A stretch of 64,000 nt of DNA from Paenibacillus typhae (lineage in GTDB: Bacteria; Bacillota; Bacilli; Paenibacillales; Paenibacillaceae). Below are positions 36,104-46,030 of this stretch, in pieces. Made by a program: the position numbers and the translations under genes. The stretch spans positions 1 through 64,000 of the forward strand of contig NZ_FNDX01000006.1 in the NCBI RefSeq assembly GCF_900099765.1, written 5' to 3'. Numbering within the stretch: position 1 is the first letter of the stretch; every line of letters starts with the position of its first letter. The notes beneath the pieces are model-generated. The model did no database searches, was not told the origin of the DNA, and saw only the letters and a list, made by a program, of their open reading frames with translations.

Positions 36104-38137
36104 GTGAAAGGTAAAGATCTAACAGTTCTTCTGGGCGTTATCGGCATAGTACTTATGATGATTCTGCCCATCCCGGAATGGCTTTTGGATGTATTGCTTA
36201 TTGTCAATATATCGATAGCACTAACTATTATCCTAGTAGCAATGAACACAAGGGATCCGCTGCAATTTTCCATTTTCCCTTCATTGCTCTTGATAACCAC
36301 CCTGTTCCGGCTCGCGTTGAATATCTCGACCACCAAGCTGATTCTTTCCGAAGGCCATGCGGGTGAGGTTGTAGCGACATTTGGCAGTTGGATAGCCAGA
36401 GGCCAGATAGCGATCGGGTTTATCGTGTTCCTGATCCTGGTTGTAGTCCAGTTCATCGTTATTACCAAAGGGTCCGAACGCGTTGCTGAGGTAGGCGCCC
36501 GGTTTACTCTCGATGCAATGCCAGGGAAACAGATGAGTATCGATGCCGATTTAAATGCCGGGATGATTAATGAGCAGCAAGCCCGGGAACGCCGCCGCAA
36601 CGTTGAGCGGGAAGCCGATTTCTTCGGGGCAATGGATGGTGCAAGTAAGTTTGTCAAAGGTGATGCGATTGCTAGTATTATCATCCTGTTTATCAATCTA
36701 ATCGGAGGCTTCATTATCGGGATGACGGTTCATGGGGATTCGTTTCAGGATGCTCTCTCAACCTATTCTGTAATGACAATCGGGGACGGTCTGGTGAGCC
36801 AGATTCCGGCCTTGCTCATCTCTACTGCTTCCGGTCTGATTGTTACCCGGGCTGCATCGGAAGGTAACCTTGCAGAAGATCTGACAGGCCAACTCCTGTC
36901 CTATCCGAAGCTTCTGTATATCGTAGCTGTAACAATTGCGTTTCTCGGTTTTTTCACACCTATCACCGTAATGTCCACATTACCGTTAGCAGGGCTTATG
37001 GCATATGCAGCTTACAGTATGGGACAAAAGGCTAACAAGCAGCAGATAGCCGAAGAACAGCTAGTGGAAGAGAAACAGATTGAAGAAGTACGCAGTCCGG
37101 AAAGTGTGATTAATCTGCTGACAGTTGACCCTATAGAATTTGAGTTTGGCTATGGACTGATTCCGCTGGCCGATACTTCACAGGGCGGGGATTTGCTTGA
37201 CCGGATTATTATGATCAGGCGGCAGTGTGCCCTGGAAATGGGGCTTATTGTTCCAGTTGTACGGATCCGCGACAATATTCAACTAAAACCGAATGAATAT
37301 GTCATAAAAATTAAAGGAAATACTGTCGGCGGCGGTGAATTATTACTTAATCACTATCTTGCCATGAGTCCCGGGTATGATGATGAGTCGATTAACGGTA
37401 TAGAAACTGTCGAACCTTCATTTGGTCTTCCGGCCTTGTGGATTGACGAAACGGTCAAGGATCGGGCAGAGCTGTCCGGATATACCGTCGTTGATCCGCC
37501 TTCAGTTGTGGCTACACATCTGACCGAGCTGATTAAACGCCACGGGCATGAACTGCTTGGACGTCAGGAGACAAAGCAGCTGGTGGACAACCTGCGGGAG
37601 AATTACCCCGTGCTGGTTGATGAACTCATGCCTTCGGTACTTGCGATTGGTGACATTCAGAAGGTGCTGGGCAAGCTTCTCCGCGAAAAAATCTCTATAC
37701 GGGATTTGGTCACAATTTTCGAGACACTGGCTGACTACGGCACTTACACCAAGGACCCGGATATTCTGACGGAATATGTGCGCCAGTCGCTTTCAAGACA
37801 GATCACCCAGCAGTTCTCCCAGACGGGAGAAACTCTGCGGGTCATTACAGTCGGACCTAATCTGGAAAAGAAAATTTCAGAAAGCGTACAGCAGACCGAG
37901 CAGGGCAGCTATCTTGCTCTTGATCCGGTGTCCACACAAACGGTCTATCAAAGGCTTACTGAACAGATTAACCGTCTTCTTCAATCCGGCCAGCAGCCGA
38001 TTGTGCTGACATCCCCGACCATCCGGATGTATCTGCGCCAGGTGATTGAGCGGACGATGCAGGACATTCCAGTGTTATCCTACAGCGAACTGGAGCCTAA
38101 TATTGAAATTCAAAGCGTTGGGGTGGTGAACTTATGA
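36104..38137 (+). CDS. flhA: Flagellar export protein FlhA
   Basis: Largest gate subunit, 677 residues; forms the nonameric ring that receives export substrates. About eight membrane segments lie in the first 320 residues. The FHIPEP-family signature NTRDPLQFSIFPSLLLITTL followed by RLALNISTT is present. The cytoplasmic domain from about 340 has PIEFEFGYGLIPLAD and DLVTIFETLADYG. GTG start behind GGGGGAGG. The stop overlaps flhF (TTATGA). Confidence 0.96.
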   Translation: MKGKDLTVLLGVIGIVLMMILPIPEWLLDVLLIVNISIALTIILVAMNTRDPLQFSIFPSLLLITTLFRLALNISTTKLILSEGHAGEVVATFGSWIARGQIAIGFIVFLILVVVQFIVITKGSERVAEVGARFTLDAMPGKQMSIDADLNAGMINEQQARERRRNVEREADFFGAMDGASKFVKGDAIASIIILFINLIGGFIIGMTVHGDSFQDALSTYSVMTIGDGLVSQIPALLISTASGLIVTRAASEGNLAEDLTGQLLSYPKLLYIVAVTIAFLGFFTPITVMSTLPLAGLMAYAAYSMGQKANKQQIAEEQLVEEKQIEEVRSPESVINLLTVDPIEFEFGYGLIPLADTSQGGDLLDRIIMIRRQCALEMGLIVPVVRIRDNIQLKPNEYVIKIKGNTVGGGELLLNHYLAMSPGYDDESINGIETVEPSFGLPALWIDETVKDRAELSGYTVVDPPSVVATHLTELIKRHGHELLGRQETKQLVDNLRENYPVLVDELMPSVLAIGDIQKVLGKLLREKISIRDLVTIFETLADYGTYTKDPDILTEYVRQSLSRQITQQFSQTGETLRVITVGPNLEKKISESVQQTEQGSYLALDPVSTQTVYQRLTEQINRLLQSGQQPIVLTSPTIRMYLRQVIERTMQDIPVLSYSELEPNIEIQSVGVVNL

Positions 38138-39519
38138 GAGTAAAGCGTTATGTGGTCGACACGATGCCTGACGCGATGCATTCCATCCGCAGCGAACTGG
38201 GAAGCGATGCTGTAATCCTCAGTACCAAAGAGATTAAAATTGGCGGATTTTTGGGAATGTTCCAGAAAAAGAAAATAGAAGTAGTAGCCGCGGTTGAAGA
38301 GGCCCGCAAGCCAGCAGCCTCCGCCAGCAGCGCCCCGGCAGCACCTCCAAGCATTCCGCGAAGCGCTGTGCCGCAGGCTTACCAGAAGGCAGCTAGCGCC
38401 TCACAGGCGCCTGTCAAGGAAAGGCCTGCTGTCAATTCTTACGCCGAGGTTGCGGCTGCACTGTCCGAGGCCCAGGAGGCAAGAGGAGCGGTGGCCGTGA
38501 TGCCGCCGGTTGAAGAGGAGCAGAACGTCATTAAGCCTGACGAGTCTAAGCCGTCTGTACCTTCCAAGGAATCCAAAGGTTCACTGTCAAAATTGTACGA
38601 AAGTCTTGATGCAGGACTCGATCCGGCTGTTTCCTCTGCTCTGGAAAGCGATGTACTGCGCGAGATCAGAGACATGAAACAATGGATGGAGCGGATTGCC
38701 CGTTATTCTTCAAGCGGAGTCGAGCTGCCTCAGATGCTGGAAGAGCTTAAGCGTAAGCTGATCGACCAGGATACCGATGCCGTGCTCATAGAGGAGTGGA
38801 TCGGCAATATTTATGACCGCTGGAATGAAGATGGGCGGACCTGGACCGCTGACCAGTTTGGGAAGAAGCTGCGCGAGCAGATAAATGAGTTCCTGGCTGG
38901 AAGAATTGCCGGCGGGATTGCTCCCGATACCAGAATCGTCTATATAGCCGGACCGACCGGCGTAGGCAAAACGACCTCGATTGCCAAGCTGGCAGCCGAG
39001 CAGCTGTTCAAGCATGGCCGTAAAGTAGGTCTTATTACCTCAGATACCTACCGGATATCTGCAGTGGAGCAGCTTCGCACATACGCTGCCATCCTGAACA
39101 TTCCGCTGGAGGTAGTACAGTCGCCCGGAGATCTGCAAAGAGCCATGTTCCGTCTGGAAAGCTGTGACCTGGTACTAATGGATACGGCTGGACGCAATTA
39201 CCGCAATGAAATGTTTGTAGCCGAGCTCCAGAGCCTGCTTGCCAAGGAATTAAAGAGTGAAACCTTCCTGGTGCTCAGTATGACTTCCAAAAGCCGGGAT
39301 ATGAAACTGATAGCCGAGCATTTCGGCCGCTACCAGCTGGATAAAGTCATTTTCACCAAGCTGGATGAGACAGGAAGCTACGGACCGATGTTTAATGTAT
39401 TAAATGACTTTCCGCTTAAATTATCATACCTGACCAACGGTCAAAATGTTCCGGATGATCTGCTGATGGCCTCCAAAGAACAGCTCAGTGAAATGCTGCT
39501 GGGAACAGGGGGCTCCTGA
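38134..39519 (+). CDS. flhF: Flagellar placement GTPase FlhF
   Basis: SRP-type GTPase of 461 residues that positions flagella. N-terminal basic region MRVKRYVVDTMPDAMHSIRS, an Ala/Pro/Glu-rich linker (about 55-150), then the NG domain: P-loop GPTGVGKT at 273-280, SDTYRISAVEQL, DTAGRNYRN and TKLDETGSYG. It overlaps flhA by four bases and flhG by one (TGATG). Confidence 0.95.
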   Translation: MRVKRYVVDTMPDAMHSIRSELGSDAVILSTKEIKIGGFLGMFQKKKIEVVAAVEEARKPAASASSAPAAPPSIPRSAVPQAYQKAASASQAPVKERPAVNSYAEVAAALSEAQEARGAVAVMPPVEEEQNVIKPDESKPSVPSKESKGSLSKLYESLDAGLDPAVSSALESDVLREIRDMKQWMERIARYSSSGVELPQMLEELKRKLIDQDTDAVLIEEWIGNIYDRWNEDGRTWTADQFGKKLREQINEFLAGRIAGGIAPDTRIVYIAGPTGVGKTTSIAKLAAEQLFKHGRKVGLITSDTYRISAVEQLRTYAAILNIPLEVVQSPGDLQRAMFRLESCDLVLMDTAGRNYRNEMFVAELQSLLAKELKSETFLVLSMTSKSRDMKLIAEHFGRYQLDKVIFTKLDETGSYGPMFNVLNDFPLKLSYLTNGQNVPDDLLMASKEQLSEMLLGTGGS

Positions 39520-40397
39520 TGGATCAGGCACAATCCTTGCGGCAGCTGGTATCCAGCCGGGATTCCAAGCCCGAGCCCGGAGACGGTCCTTCAGCCCGGA
39601 TCATTACCGTATGCAGTGGAAAGGGCGGGGTTGGTAAATCAAATTTTACGCTGAATTTCGCTTTGGCGCTTAAAGCGATGGGTAGACGGGTGCTTTTGTT
39701 CGATGCGGATATCGGGATGGCCAACATCGATGTGCTGATGGGAGTTACGGCTAAATATAATCTGTACCACCTGTTAAAAAGAGAAGCGGATATTGCTCAG
39801 ATTATCCAGAACGGGCCCGGAGATCTGCCGTTTATTGCAGGAGGCTCAGGCATGGATGAGCTGTTCTCCCTTTCCGAGTCTGACCTTAATTATTTTACAT
39901 CACAGATCGCCCGGATTGCCGATACCATGGACTTCATCCTGTTTGATACCGGTGCCGGGCTTTCCAAGGAAACGCTGAAATTTATAACCTCCGCCGATGA
40001 TTGTCTGGTGGTTACAACACCGGAGCCAACCGCAATCACGGATGCTTATGCACTGATGAAGGTTGTACACAATTCTCATCCTGACGTATCCTTCAAGCTG
40101 ATTGTGAACCAGGCAGGGGATGAAAAGGAAGCCAGAGGCACCGGCGACAAAATACGTATGGCGGCAAGCCGCTTTCTGCAGCTGGATATCCCTTTTCTCG
40201 GTTATATCAGCAGTGATGTGCATGTGGTTCAGGCAGTCAAGAAACAAGTTCCATTCTCAGTGGCTTTTCCGAACAGTGCAGCAGCCAAAGACGTGCAACG
40301 GCTTGCCCTCAATTACCTGTCCGCCGAACCGGTGGAAGCAGTCAAGGTACAGGGCATCAGGGGATTTATCAACAAGTGGTTGAAGCGAAAACAATAA
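39519..40397 (+). CDS. flhG: Flagellar number regulator FlhG (YlxH), MinD-like ATPase
   Basis: P-loop ATPase of 292 residues that controls flagellar number and activates FlhF. The deviant Walker A SGKGGVGKSN carries Lys35 and Lys40. Further MinD features are FDADIGMANIDVLMG, FDTGAGLSKETL and TTPEPTAITDAYAL. The C-terminal basic helix (GFINKWLKRKQ) could bind membrane. Start overlaps the flhF stop. Confidence 0.95.
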   Translation: MDQAQSLRQLVSSRDSKPEPGDGPSARIITVCSGKGGVGKSNFTLNFALALKAMGRRVLLFDADIGMANIDVLMGVTAKYNLYHLLKREADIAQIIQNGPGDLPFIAGGSGMDELFSLSESDLNYFTSQIARIADTMDFILFDTGAGLSKETLKFITSADDCLVVTTPEPTAITDAYALMKVVHNSHPDVSFKLIVNQAGDEKEARGTGDKIRMAASRFLQLDIPFLGYISSDVHVVQAVKKQVPFSVAFPNSAAAKDVQRLALNYLSAEPVEAVKVQGIRGFINKWLKRKQ

Positions 40398-40432
40398 TTG
40401 TTCAGAATTAGATGAACAGAGGTGGAAGTGCT

Positions 40433-41833
40433 ATGAGGCCTTATAAAGTTTTGGTTGTGGATGATTCCGCATTTATGCGTAAGATCATATCCGATCTAAT
40501 CGAAAATGATCCTGACTTCAAGGTCACCGCTACAGCAGCGAACGGCCGTGAAGCAGTAGACAAGGTGAACGAGCTCCAGCCTGATCTGGTAACGATGGAT
40601 GTGGAAATGCCGGAGATGAACGGCCTTGAAGCGCTGAAGGTCATTATGGCCAATCATCCGCTGCCGGTCATTATGCTGTCAGGGATAAACGAAGAGGGAA
40701 TGCGGGAAACGATCATGGCGCTCGAATCCGGAGCCTTCGATTTTATCCGCAAACCGTCGATTACGAATTCCCAGGATATTATAGCAGTTGGTTTATCGCT
40801 AATAGAGCAGATGAAGGGAGCTATGCTGGCCCGTGAGCAGCGTCAGGCGAGAAATGCTTCCCTGAGGGAACCTGACATGATCTTGCCTGATCCGGCCCGG
40901 CCGGTGAGTACAGGCAGGCCCGTTGTCCCGGAGCTTCCGGTACGCAAGCCCGGGCTTCCCAAGATAACGGCGGAAGCCACGGTTAAGCCTGCAGTGGACA
41001 AGTCTAAGCAGCCTGTTCAGGATGCCGGCACAAAGCTGCCGGATACAAGTAAATCCGGGATAAGCACTCCGCGGAATCTGCCCAAGACTCCGCCAGCCCC
41101 TTCTCTTAAACCTCCTGCATCCGAGCGGCTGAAGAACCGGAAACAGCCTGATACGGTACAGCCTTTGCCGGAGATCAAGGCAGTGCCGGAGCTGCCTTCC
41201 GTTTCGCGTCCTGAGCCGCCAGCTTCCGGGGGGGGACGCAAAGCCGGAACGAAGGGGCTGCGCAAGCTGGTTGCGGTCGGCTGCTCAACGGGCGGTCCGC
41301 GGGCACTCAAAACGTTCCTTGAGAATATCCCGGCTGATTTCCCGGCGCCGATTGTGATTGTGCAGCACATGCCGCCTAACTTCACAAAATCATTGGCCCA
41401 GCGACTGAATACGTTTAGTCCGCTGGAAGTGACGGAAGCCGAGCATGGTATGATTCTGCGCCAGGGAGCAGCATACATTGCTCCGGGAGGCTATCATCTC
41501 AAGGTTGTCCCTGCAGCCGGCGGGCAATATGCGATTGAGCTTACAACGGAGGAAGCCCGCAACGGACACCGGCCTTCTGTGGATACCTTGTATGAATCCC
41601 TGCTTCCGCTTACGGACCTGGAGCGTCATGCGGTCATAATGACCGGGATGGGCAGCGATGGTGCGAGAATGATGAAGGCCCTACACGACTCAGGTGTAAC
41701 CTCGACGTTTGCCGAGAATGAAGAAACCTGCGTCGTTTATGGAATGCCGCGTTCTGCGGTGGAATTGCAATGTGTGAAATACGTGCTGCCGCTGCAGGAA
41801 ATTGCACCGCGGCTGGTACAGGCAGTTAAATAA
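40433..41833 (+). CDS. cheB: Chemotaxis methylesterase CheB
   Basis: Receptor-glutamate methylesterase/deamidase, 466 residues. The receiver domain has Asp10-Asp11 and phospho-acceptor Asp56. A Pro/Lys-rich linker of about 135 residues (about 135-270) is unusually long; most CheB proteins have 20-50 residues here. The catalytic triad is Ser285 in GCSTGGP, His312 in VQHMPPNF and Asp409 in GMGSDGARMM. The ATG at 40433 follows AGAGGTGG; the ATG at 40412 is less likely. Confidence 0.94.
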   Translation: MRPYKVLVVDDSAFMRKIISDLIENDPDFKVTATAANGREAVDKVNELQPDLVTMDVEMPEMNGLEALKVIMANHPLPVIMLSGINEEGMRETIMALESGAFDFIRKPSITNSQDIIAVGLSLIEQMKGAMLAREQRQARNASLREPDMILPDPARPVSTGRPVVPELPVRKPGLPKITAEATVKPAVDKSKQPVQDAGTKLPDTSKSGISTPRNLPKTPPAPSLKPPASERLKNRKQPDTVQPLPEIKAVPELPSVSRPEPPASGGGRKAGTKGLRKLVAVGCSTGGPRALKTFLENIPADFPAPIVIVQHMPPNFTKSLAQRLNTFSPLEVTEAEHGMILRQGAAYIAPGGYHLKVVPAAGGQYAIELTTEEARNGHRPSVDTLYESLLPLTDLERHAVIMTGMGSDGARMMKALHDSGVTSTFAENEETCVVYGMPRSAVELQCVKYVLPLQEIAPRLVQAVK

Positions 41834-41866
41834 GGAAAAGCGAACTCGAAGGGGAGGTGCTCGTTA

Positions 41867-43933
41867 GTGGACATGAATCAATATTTATCCATGTTTATTG
41901 ATGAGTCAAATGATCATCTGCAGTCATTGAATGAGAGCATGATGGGGCTGGAAGCAAATCCTGAAGATATTAGTATTGTACAGGTGATTTTCCGCTCTGC
42001 GCACACCCTGAAGGGTATGGCGGCCACAATGGGATTTGAGGATTTGGCTTCCCTTACCCACCAGATGGAAAATGTGCTTGACCTGGTGCGCAACAATAAA
42101 CTGCGGATGCAGGATTTTATTTTTGACACTTTGTTCAAAAGCCTGGACGCCCTTGAATCCATGGTGCAGGATATTACGGCAGGCGGAGAAGGCAAGGCCG
42201 ATGTCACAGCTATTGTCACTGCTCTACAGGCTATCGTCCGCGGTGAAATTCCGGCAGCTGGCGGTGCTGCATCCGCTCCGGCGGCTGCACAAAGCTCGGC
42301 CGAACTCCAGATCACACTTGATGAATTCCAGTATTCGGTTCTGGAACAGTCGCTGCAGGAGGGGCATCAGGTACTGTATATTGACGTGGCAATCCGTAAG
42401 GACTGTCAGCTCAAAGCAGTACGGGCATATATGGTTTTTGATCTCCTGGAGCGTTCAGGAGAAGTGGTCAAATCCTTCCCTTCGGTTCAGGATATAGAGC
42501 AGGAGAAATTCGATCACAGCTTCTCCCTCTATTACATAACCCAAAAGGGTGCCGACGAGATGAAGTCGATGATTATGAATGTATCTGAAATCGACACGGT
42601 AACAGCGGTAGCCCTTGATCAGGAATCGCTTGCCCAGATGGCTCTGGAGGCTGCAGCAACAGCTGAGGCCCCTGCTCCTGAGCAAGAAGCTCAGGCTGCG
42701 CCTGCCGCTTCCGTTCCGGCTGCACCTGCTGGCAGGGAAGAGAATGCAGCCAAAGCCGCGCCTTCCCGTACAGGCGGTGCACCATCACGCACGATCCGCG
42801 TTGATATAGAACGACTGGATGTATTGATGAACCTGTTCAGCGAGCTGCTGATTGACCGGGTGCGCCTGGAGCAGCTTGCTTCAGAGGTGCAGAACAGCGA
42901 TCTTACCGAAACGGTTGAGCATATGGGCCGGGTAAGCGGCGATCTGCAGAACATTGTCATGAAGCTGCGGATGGTTCCGGTAGATACCGTATTTAACCGA
43001 TTCCCGCGGATGGTACGGGATCTGGCAAAATCACTGGACAAAAAAATCGACTTGATTATTACCGGCGCTGAAACAGAGCTTGACCGCACAGTAATCGATG
43101 AAATCGGCGATCCACTGGTGCATCTGCTGCGCAATGCGGTGGACCATGGTGTTGAATCGGTTCAGGACCGGACTGCTTCAGGCAAGCCTGAGACAGGGAC
43201 AGTTAATCTGCGGGCGTTCCACAGCGGAAATCATGTCTTTATCGAAATCGAGGATGACGGTGCGGGCATCAAACCGCAGAAAATCCTGCAGTCTGCTATC
43301 AAGAAAGGCATTATCACGCAGGAGCAGGCTGCCGGCTATTCCGATGATGAGGCGATCCAGCTGCTGTTCGCACCAGGCTTCAGTACGGCAGAGGTTATCT
43401 CCGATGTTTCGGGCCGCGGAGTTGGTCTGGATGTTGTAAAATCGAAGATCACTTCTTTAGGCGGCAACGTGGTTGTCTATTCGACGCCAGGCAAAGGAAC
43501 GAACTTCTCGGTACAGCTTCCGCTGACCCTGTCCATCATTGCAGCGATGCTTGTGAAGATCGGATCGGAGAAATATGCTATTCCGCTTTCGTCGATTGTC
43601 GAGACGGGTATTGTGAAAAAGACCCAGATCCGCACGATTCACGGAACCCGGATGATAGAGTTCCGCAACAGCCATATTCCGCTGCTCTCGCTAAGCAAGT
43701 TCTATTCCATACCGGATTTTGATGAAAGCACGGAAGAGGAGACAGAAATTGTGGTTGTCCGCAAGGGCGAACGAATGGCTGCTCTGGCTGTTCAGGACTT
43801 TATCGGACAAAATGAAATTGTTATCAAGAATCTCGGCAAATATCTGCCGGAGGTTCAAGGCATCTCGGGCGCGACCATACTCGGTGACGGACAAGTTGCC
43901 CTTATTATTGATCCGAACGCATTTATAAAATAA
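41867..43933 (+). CDS. cheA: Chemotaxis histidine kinase CheA
   Basis: Sensor kinase of the array, 688 residues. P1 has phospho-accepting His46 in RSAHTLKGMAATMG; P2 (about 145-245) binds CheY/CheB; a linker of Ala/Pro follows; P3 begins RTIRVDIERLDVLMN; P4 carries the N box HLLRNAVDHG, EIEDDGAGI and GRGVGLDVVKSKI; P5 is the CheW-like domain. GTG start at 41867 is well spaced from GGGGAGG. Confidence 0.96.
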   Translation: MDMNQYLSMFIDESNDHLQSLNESMMGLEANPEDISIVQVIFRSAHTLKGMAATMGFEDLASLTHQMENVLDLVRNNKLRMQDFIFDTLFKSLDALESMVQDITAGGEGKADVTAIVTALQAIVRGEIPAAGGAASAPAAAQSSAELQITLDEFQYSVLEQSLQEGHQVLYIDVAIRKDCQLKAVRAYMVFDLLERSGEVVKSFPSVQDIEQEKFDHSFSLYYITQKGADEMKSMIMNVSEIDTVTAVALDQESLAQMALEAAATAEAPAPEQEAQAAPAASVPAAPAGREENAAKAAPSRTGGAPSRTIRVDIERLDVLMNLFSELLIDRVRLEQLASEVQNSDLTETVEHMGRVSGDLQNIVMKLRMVPVDTVFNRFPRMVRDLAKSLDKKIDLIITGAETELDRTVIDEIGDPLVHLLRNAVDHGVESVQDRTASGKPETGTVNLRAFHSGNHVFIEIEDDGAGIKPQKILQSAIKKGIITQEQAAGYSDDEAIQLLFAPGFSTAEVISDVSGRGVGLDVVKSKITSLGGNVVVYSTPGKGTNFSVQLPLTLSIIAAMLVKIGSEKYAIPLSSIVETGIVKKTQIRTIHGTRMIEFRNSHIPLLSLSKFYSIPDFDESTEEETEIVVVRKGERMAALAVQDFIGQNEIVIKNLGKYLPEVQGISGATILGDGQVALIIDPNAFIK

Positions 43934-43960
43934 TCAGGATAGAACAGGGAGGTTCATTCC

Positions 43961-44422
43961 ATGGCTGAAGATATTAAAGTAATTGTGTTTAAGCTTGGAT
44001 CTGAAGAATACGGCATTGAAGTGGATAAGGTCCAGACGATCGAACGTATGATGCCAATTACCCGGGTGCCCAAAACGTACGCTTTCATTAAAGGGGTAAT
44101 TAATCTGCGCGGTGTGGTTATTCCGGTAATCGACCTGCGCGGACGTTTTGGAATCCAGGAGGCGGAGCACACGGATCAGACCCGTGTAATCATCGTCAAT
44201 GTTAATGAGATGGAAGTCGGATTTATCGTAGATTCCGCTAATGATGTCATTGATTTAAATCGTGAGTCCATCGACACTCCTCCTGAGGTTGTGGGCGGAA
44301 TCAAAGCGAAATATCTGGACGGGGTGGCCAAAATCGGAGAAGACCGTCTCCTGATTATGCTTAACTTGTCTGAGGTACTGAATAAGAATGAAATCGTGCA
44401 ACTGGAAAGCCTAGAGGGATAG
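43961..44422 (+). CDS. cheW: Chemotaxis coupling protein CheW
   Basis: Adapter of 153 residues linking receptors to CheA. Typical motifs: KVIVFKLGSEEYGIEVDKVQ, PITRVPKTYAFIKGVINLRG, VIPVIDLRGRFG and the C-terminal LLIMLNLSEVL. AGGGAGG before ATG; cheC starts four bases after its stop. Confidence 0.96.
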   Translation: MAEDIKVIVFKLGSEEYGIEVDKVQTIERMMPITRVPKTYAFIKGVINLRGVVIPVIDLRGRFGIQEAEHTDQTRVIIVNVNEMEVGFIVDSANDVIDLNRESIDTPPEVVGGIKAKYLDGVAKIGEDRLLIMLNLSEVLNKNEIVQLESLEG

Positions 44423-44425
44423 TCA

Positions 44426-45052
44426 ATGGAGCTGTTTAAGAACTTCAAGGATTTCAAGATGGATGTACTGAAAGAAGTCGGTAATATTGGAGCCGGCAAC
44501 GCAGCCACCGCGTTATCCCAGCTCCTGAACAAACCGATTGATATGGCAGTACCCAAGGTTCAGCTATTGAACTTTGAGGAAATCACAGATAAAGTGGGCG
44601 GAGCCGAAGAGCTGGTCTATGCGGTGTTTCTGCGAGTTGAAGGGGAAGCACCGGGCAATCTCTTTTTCATTCTGGCTCCGGATGCGGCGATCAGTCTCCT
44701 CAACCGGATTGCAGGAATTGAGATTCATCCGGATCAGGAGCTTGGGGAGATGGAATTCTCCGCACTGAGCGAGATCGGCAACATACTCGCAGGCTCCTAT
44801 CTCTCTTCGCTTGCTGATTTCACTTCACTGTCGATGTATCCGACTGTCCCTGCGCTGGCGATGGATATGGCGGGGGCCATTCTCGGTTACGGGCTGCTGC
44901 AGTTCGGCCAGATGGGTGATGATGCGCTGCTCATTGATACAACCTTCCTGGAAGGGCAAAATGAAATCGAAGGCCAATTTTTCCTAATCCCGGATCCCGA
45001 ATCATTCCCGAAAATTTTCAAAGCATTAGGAGTACCGTTTGATAATGATTGA
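44426..45052 (+). CDS. cheC: CheY-P phosphatase CheC
   Basis: A 208-residue phosphatase with both active-site motifs: EVGNIGAGNAATALSQLL near the N-terminus and LSEIGNILAGSYLSSLADF in the middle (Glu and Asn catalytic in each). In Bacillus it acts with CheD in adaptation. Its stop overlaps cheD. Confidence 0.95.
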   Translation: MELFKNFKDFKMDVLKEVGNIGAGNAATALSQLLNKPIDMAVPKVQLLNFEEITDKVGGAEELVYAVFLRVEGEAPGNLFFILAPDAAISLLNRIAGIEIHPDQELGEMEFSALSEIGNILAGSYLSSLADFTSLSMYPTVPALAMDMAGAILGYGLLQFGQMGDDALLIDTTFLEGQNEIEGQFFLIPDPESFPKIFKALGVPFDND

Positions 45053-45542
45053 GGAACAAAGCATTATTAAAGTAGGAATGGCAGATCTTAATGTAGGCAG
45101 CCAGGACAGTCTGATCCGTACGACCGGTCTTGGCTCCTGTGTGGGTCTTACGTTGTTCGATCCCGGCAAAAAACTGGCGGGGATGGCGCACGTAATGCTT
45201 CCTTCGTCAGAGATTGCCCGGGAGGGACAGCTTAACATAGCCAAATTTGCAGATACTGCCGTTCCTGAACTGCTGTCCCGCCTGCTGGCACTGGGCGCGG
45301 TCCGCAGCCGGATCGTAGCCAAGATGGCCGGCGGCTCACAGATGTTTGCGTTTGCCGGAGGGAATGACACCATGAGGATCGGGCCTCGTAACGTGGAATC
45401 CTGCAAGCTGGCTCTGGAGGCGCTCCATATTCCTCTTGTCGCTGAGGATACGGGCGGGAATTTCGGCCGTACGATTGAAATTGCCTGCAGCACCGGGGTG
45501 CTTCATATCCGGAGTGTCCAAAAAGGCACCAAGGAAATATAG
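45045..45542 (+). CDS. cheD: Chemoreceptor glutamine deamidase CheD
   Basis: Deamidates receptors and stimulates CheC. The 165-residue protein has the catalytic Cys32 in GLGSCVGL and His49 in GMAHVMLP (numbering from ATG 45045). A TTG at 45039 is the alternative start; the AGGAG site is 12 bases from the ATG and 6 from the TTG, so the choice is open. It overlaps cheC by eight bases. Confidence 0.94.
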   Translation: MIEEQSIIKVGMADLNVGSQDSLIRTTGLGSCVGLTLFDPGKKLAGMAHVMLPSSEIAREGQLNIAKFADTAVPELLSRLLALGAVRSRIVAKMAGGSQMFAFAGGNDTMRIGPRNVESCKLALEALHIPLVAEDTGGNFGRTIEIACSTGVLHIRSVQKGTKEI

Positions 45543-45544
45543 CG

Positions 45545-45955
45545 ATGGGAAAAATACTAATTAGCCTTTTGTCCGGACTGATTGGTTTTGTATTTACCTT
45601 TCTAACAAATTACGGGCACAATTTGCTTGGGACGAGTCTGATTCGCGGGATTTACGGATTTATTCTTTGGTTTGTGCTTGCTTTCTTCCTGAGATGGGTA
45701 TTGGGTTTTATTGTTAAACAATCTGCACCGGGTGGTAACAGCGGCGAGCAGGGCGGCGGTAATGAAGCACTGGGTACCAAGTTCGATCTGAGCACACCTG
45801 ATGAAGATGAGGAATTAATAGATCTGCTGAAACAGAAGCCGCCGGAGGAGAGCGGAAGCAGTGAAGGTTTTACCCCGCTGCAACCGCCAAAACTGGTCTC
45901 CATGAAGGATCCTGAAGAATTGGCCAAGGCCGTTCGTCACCTGAAAGAAGAATAA
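45545..45955 (+). CDS. Unknown small membrane protein between cheD and sigD
   Basis: A 136-residue protein not recognised by me. Two hydrophobic segments are seen at about 4-23 and 36-58, with a short loop between, then a Gly-rich hinge and an acidic soluble tail (STPDEDEELIDLLKQKPPEE) ending in a charged helix KDPEELAKAVRHLKEE. It begins two bases after the cheD stop, so it is cotranscribed. Bacillus has no gene between cheD and sigD. A role linked to motility or SigD is guessed from position only. Confidence 0.7.
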   Translation: MGKILISLLSGLIGFVFTFLTNYGHNLLGTSLIRGIYGFILWFVLAFFLRWVLGFIVKQSAPGGNSGEQGGGNEALGTKFDLSTPDEDEELIDLLKQKPPEESGSSEGFTPLQPPKLVSMKDPEELAKAVRHLKEE

Positions 45956-45962
45956 GCGAGCG

Positions 45963-45993
45963 CCTGCGGCGAAACGGTTTTCTTGCCCGCAGG
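45963..45993 (+). promoter_or_regulatory. Hairpin ahead of sigD
   Basis: CCTGCGG (45963-45969) pairs with CCGCAGG (45987-45993) across a 17-base loop, about 37 bases before the sigD TTG. No T-run follows, so it is not an intrinsic terminator. Confidence 0.45.
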
Positions 45994-46030
45994 GTGTCCG
46001 CTGACTAAACTTTGGGAAGGGTGAAAGCCA

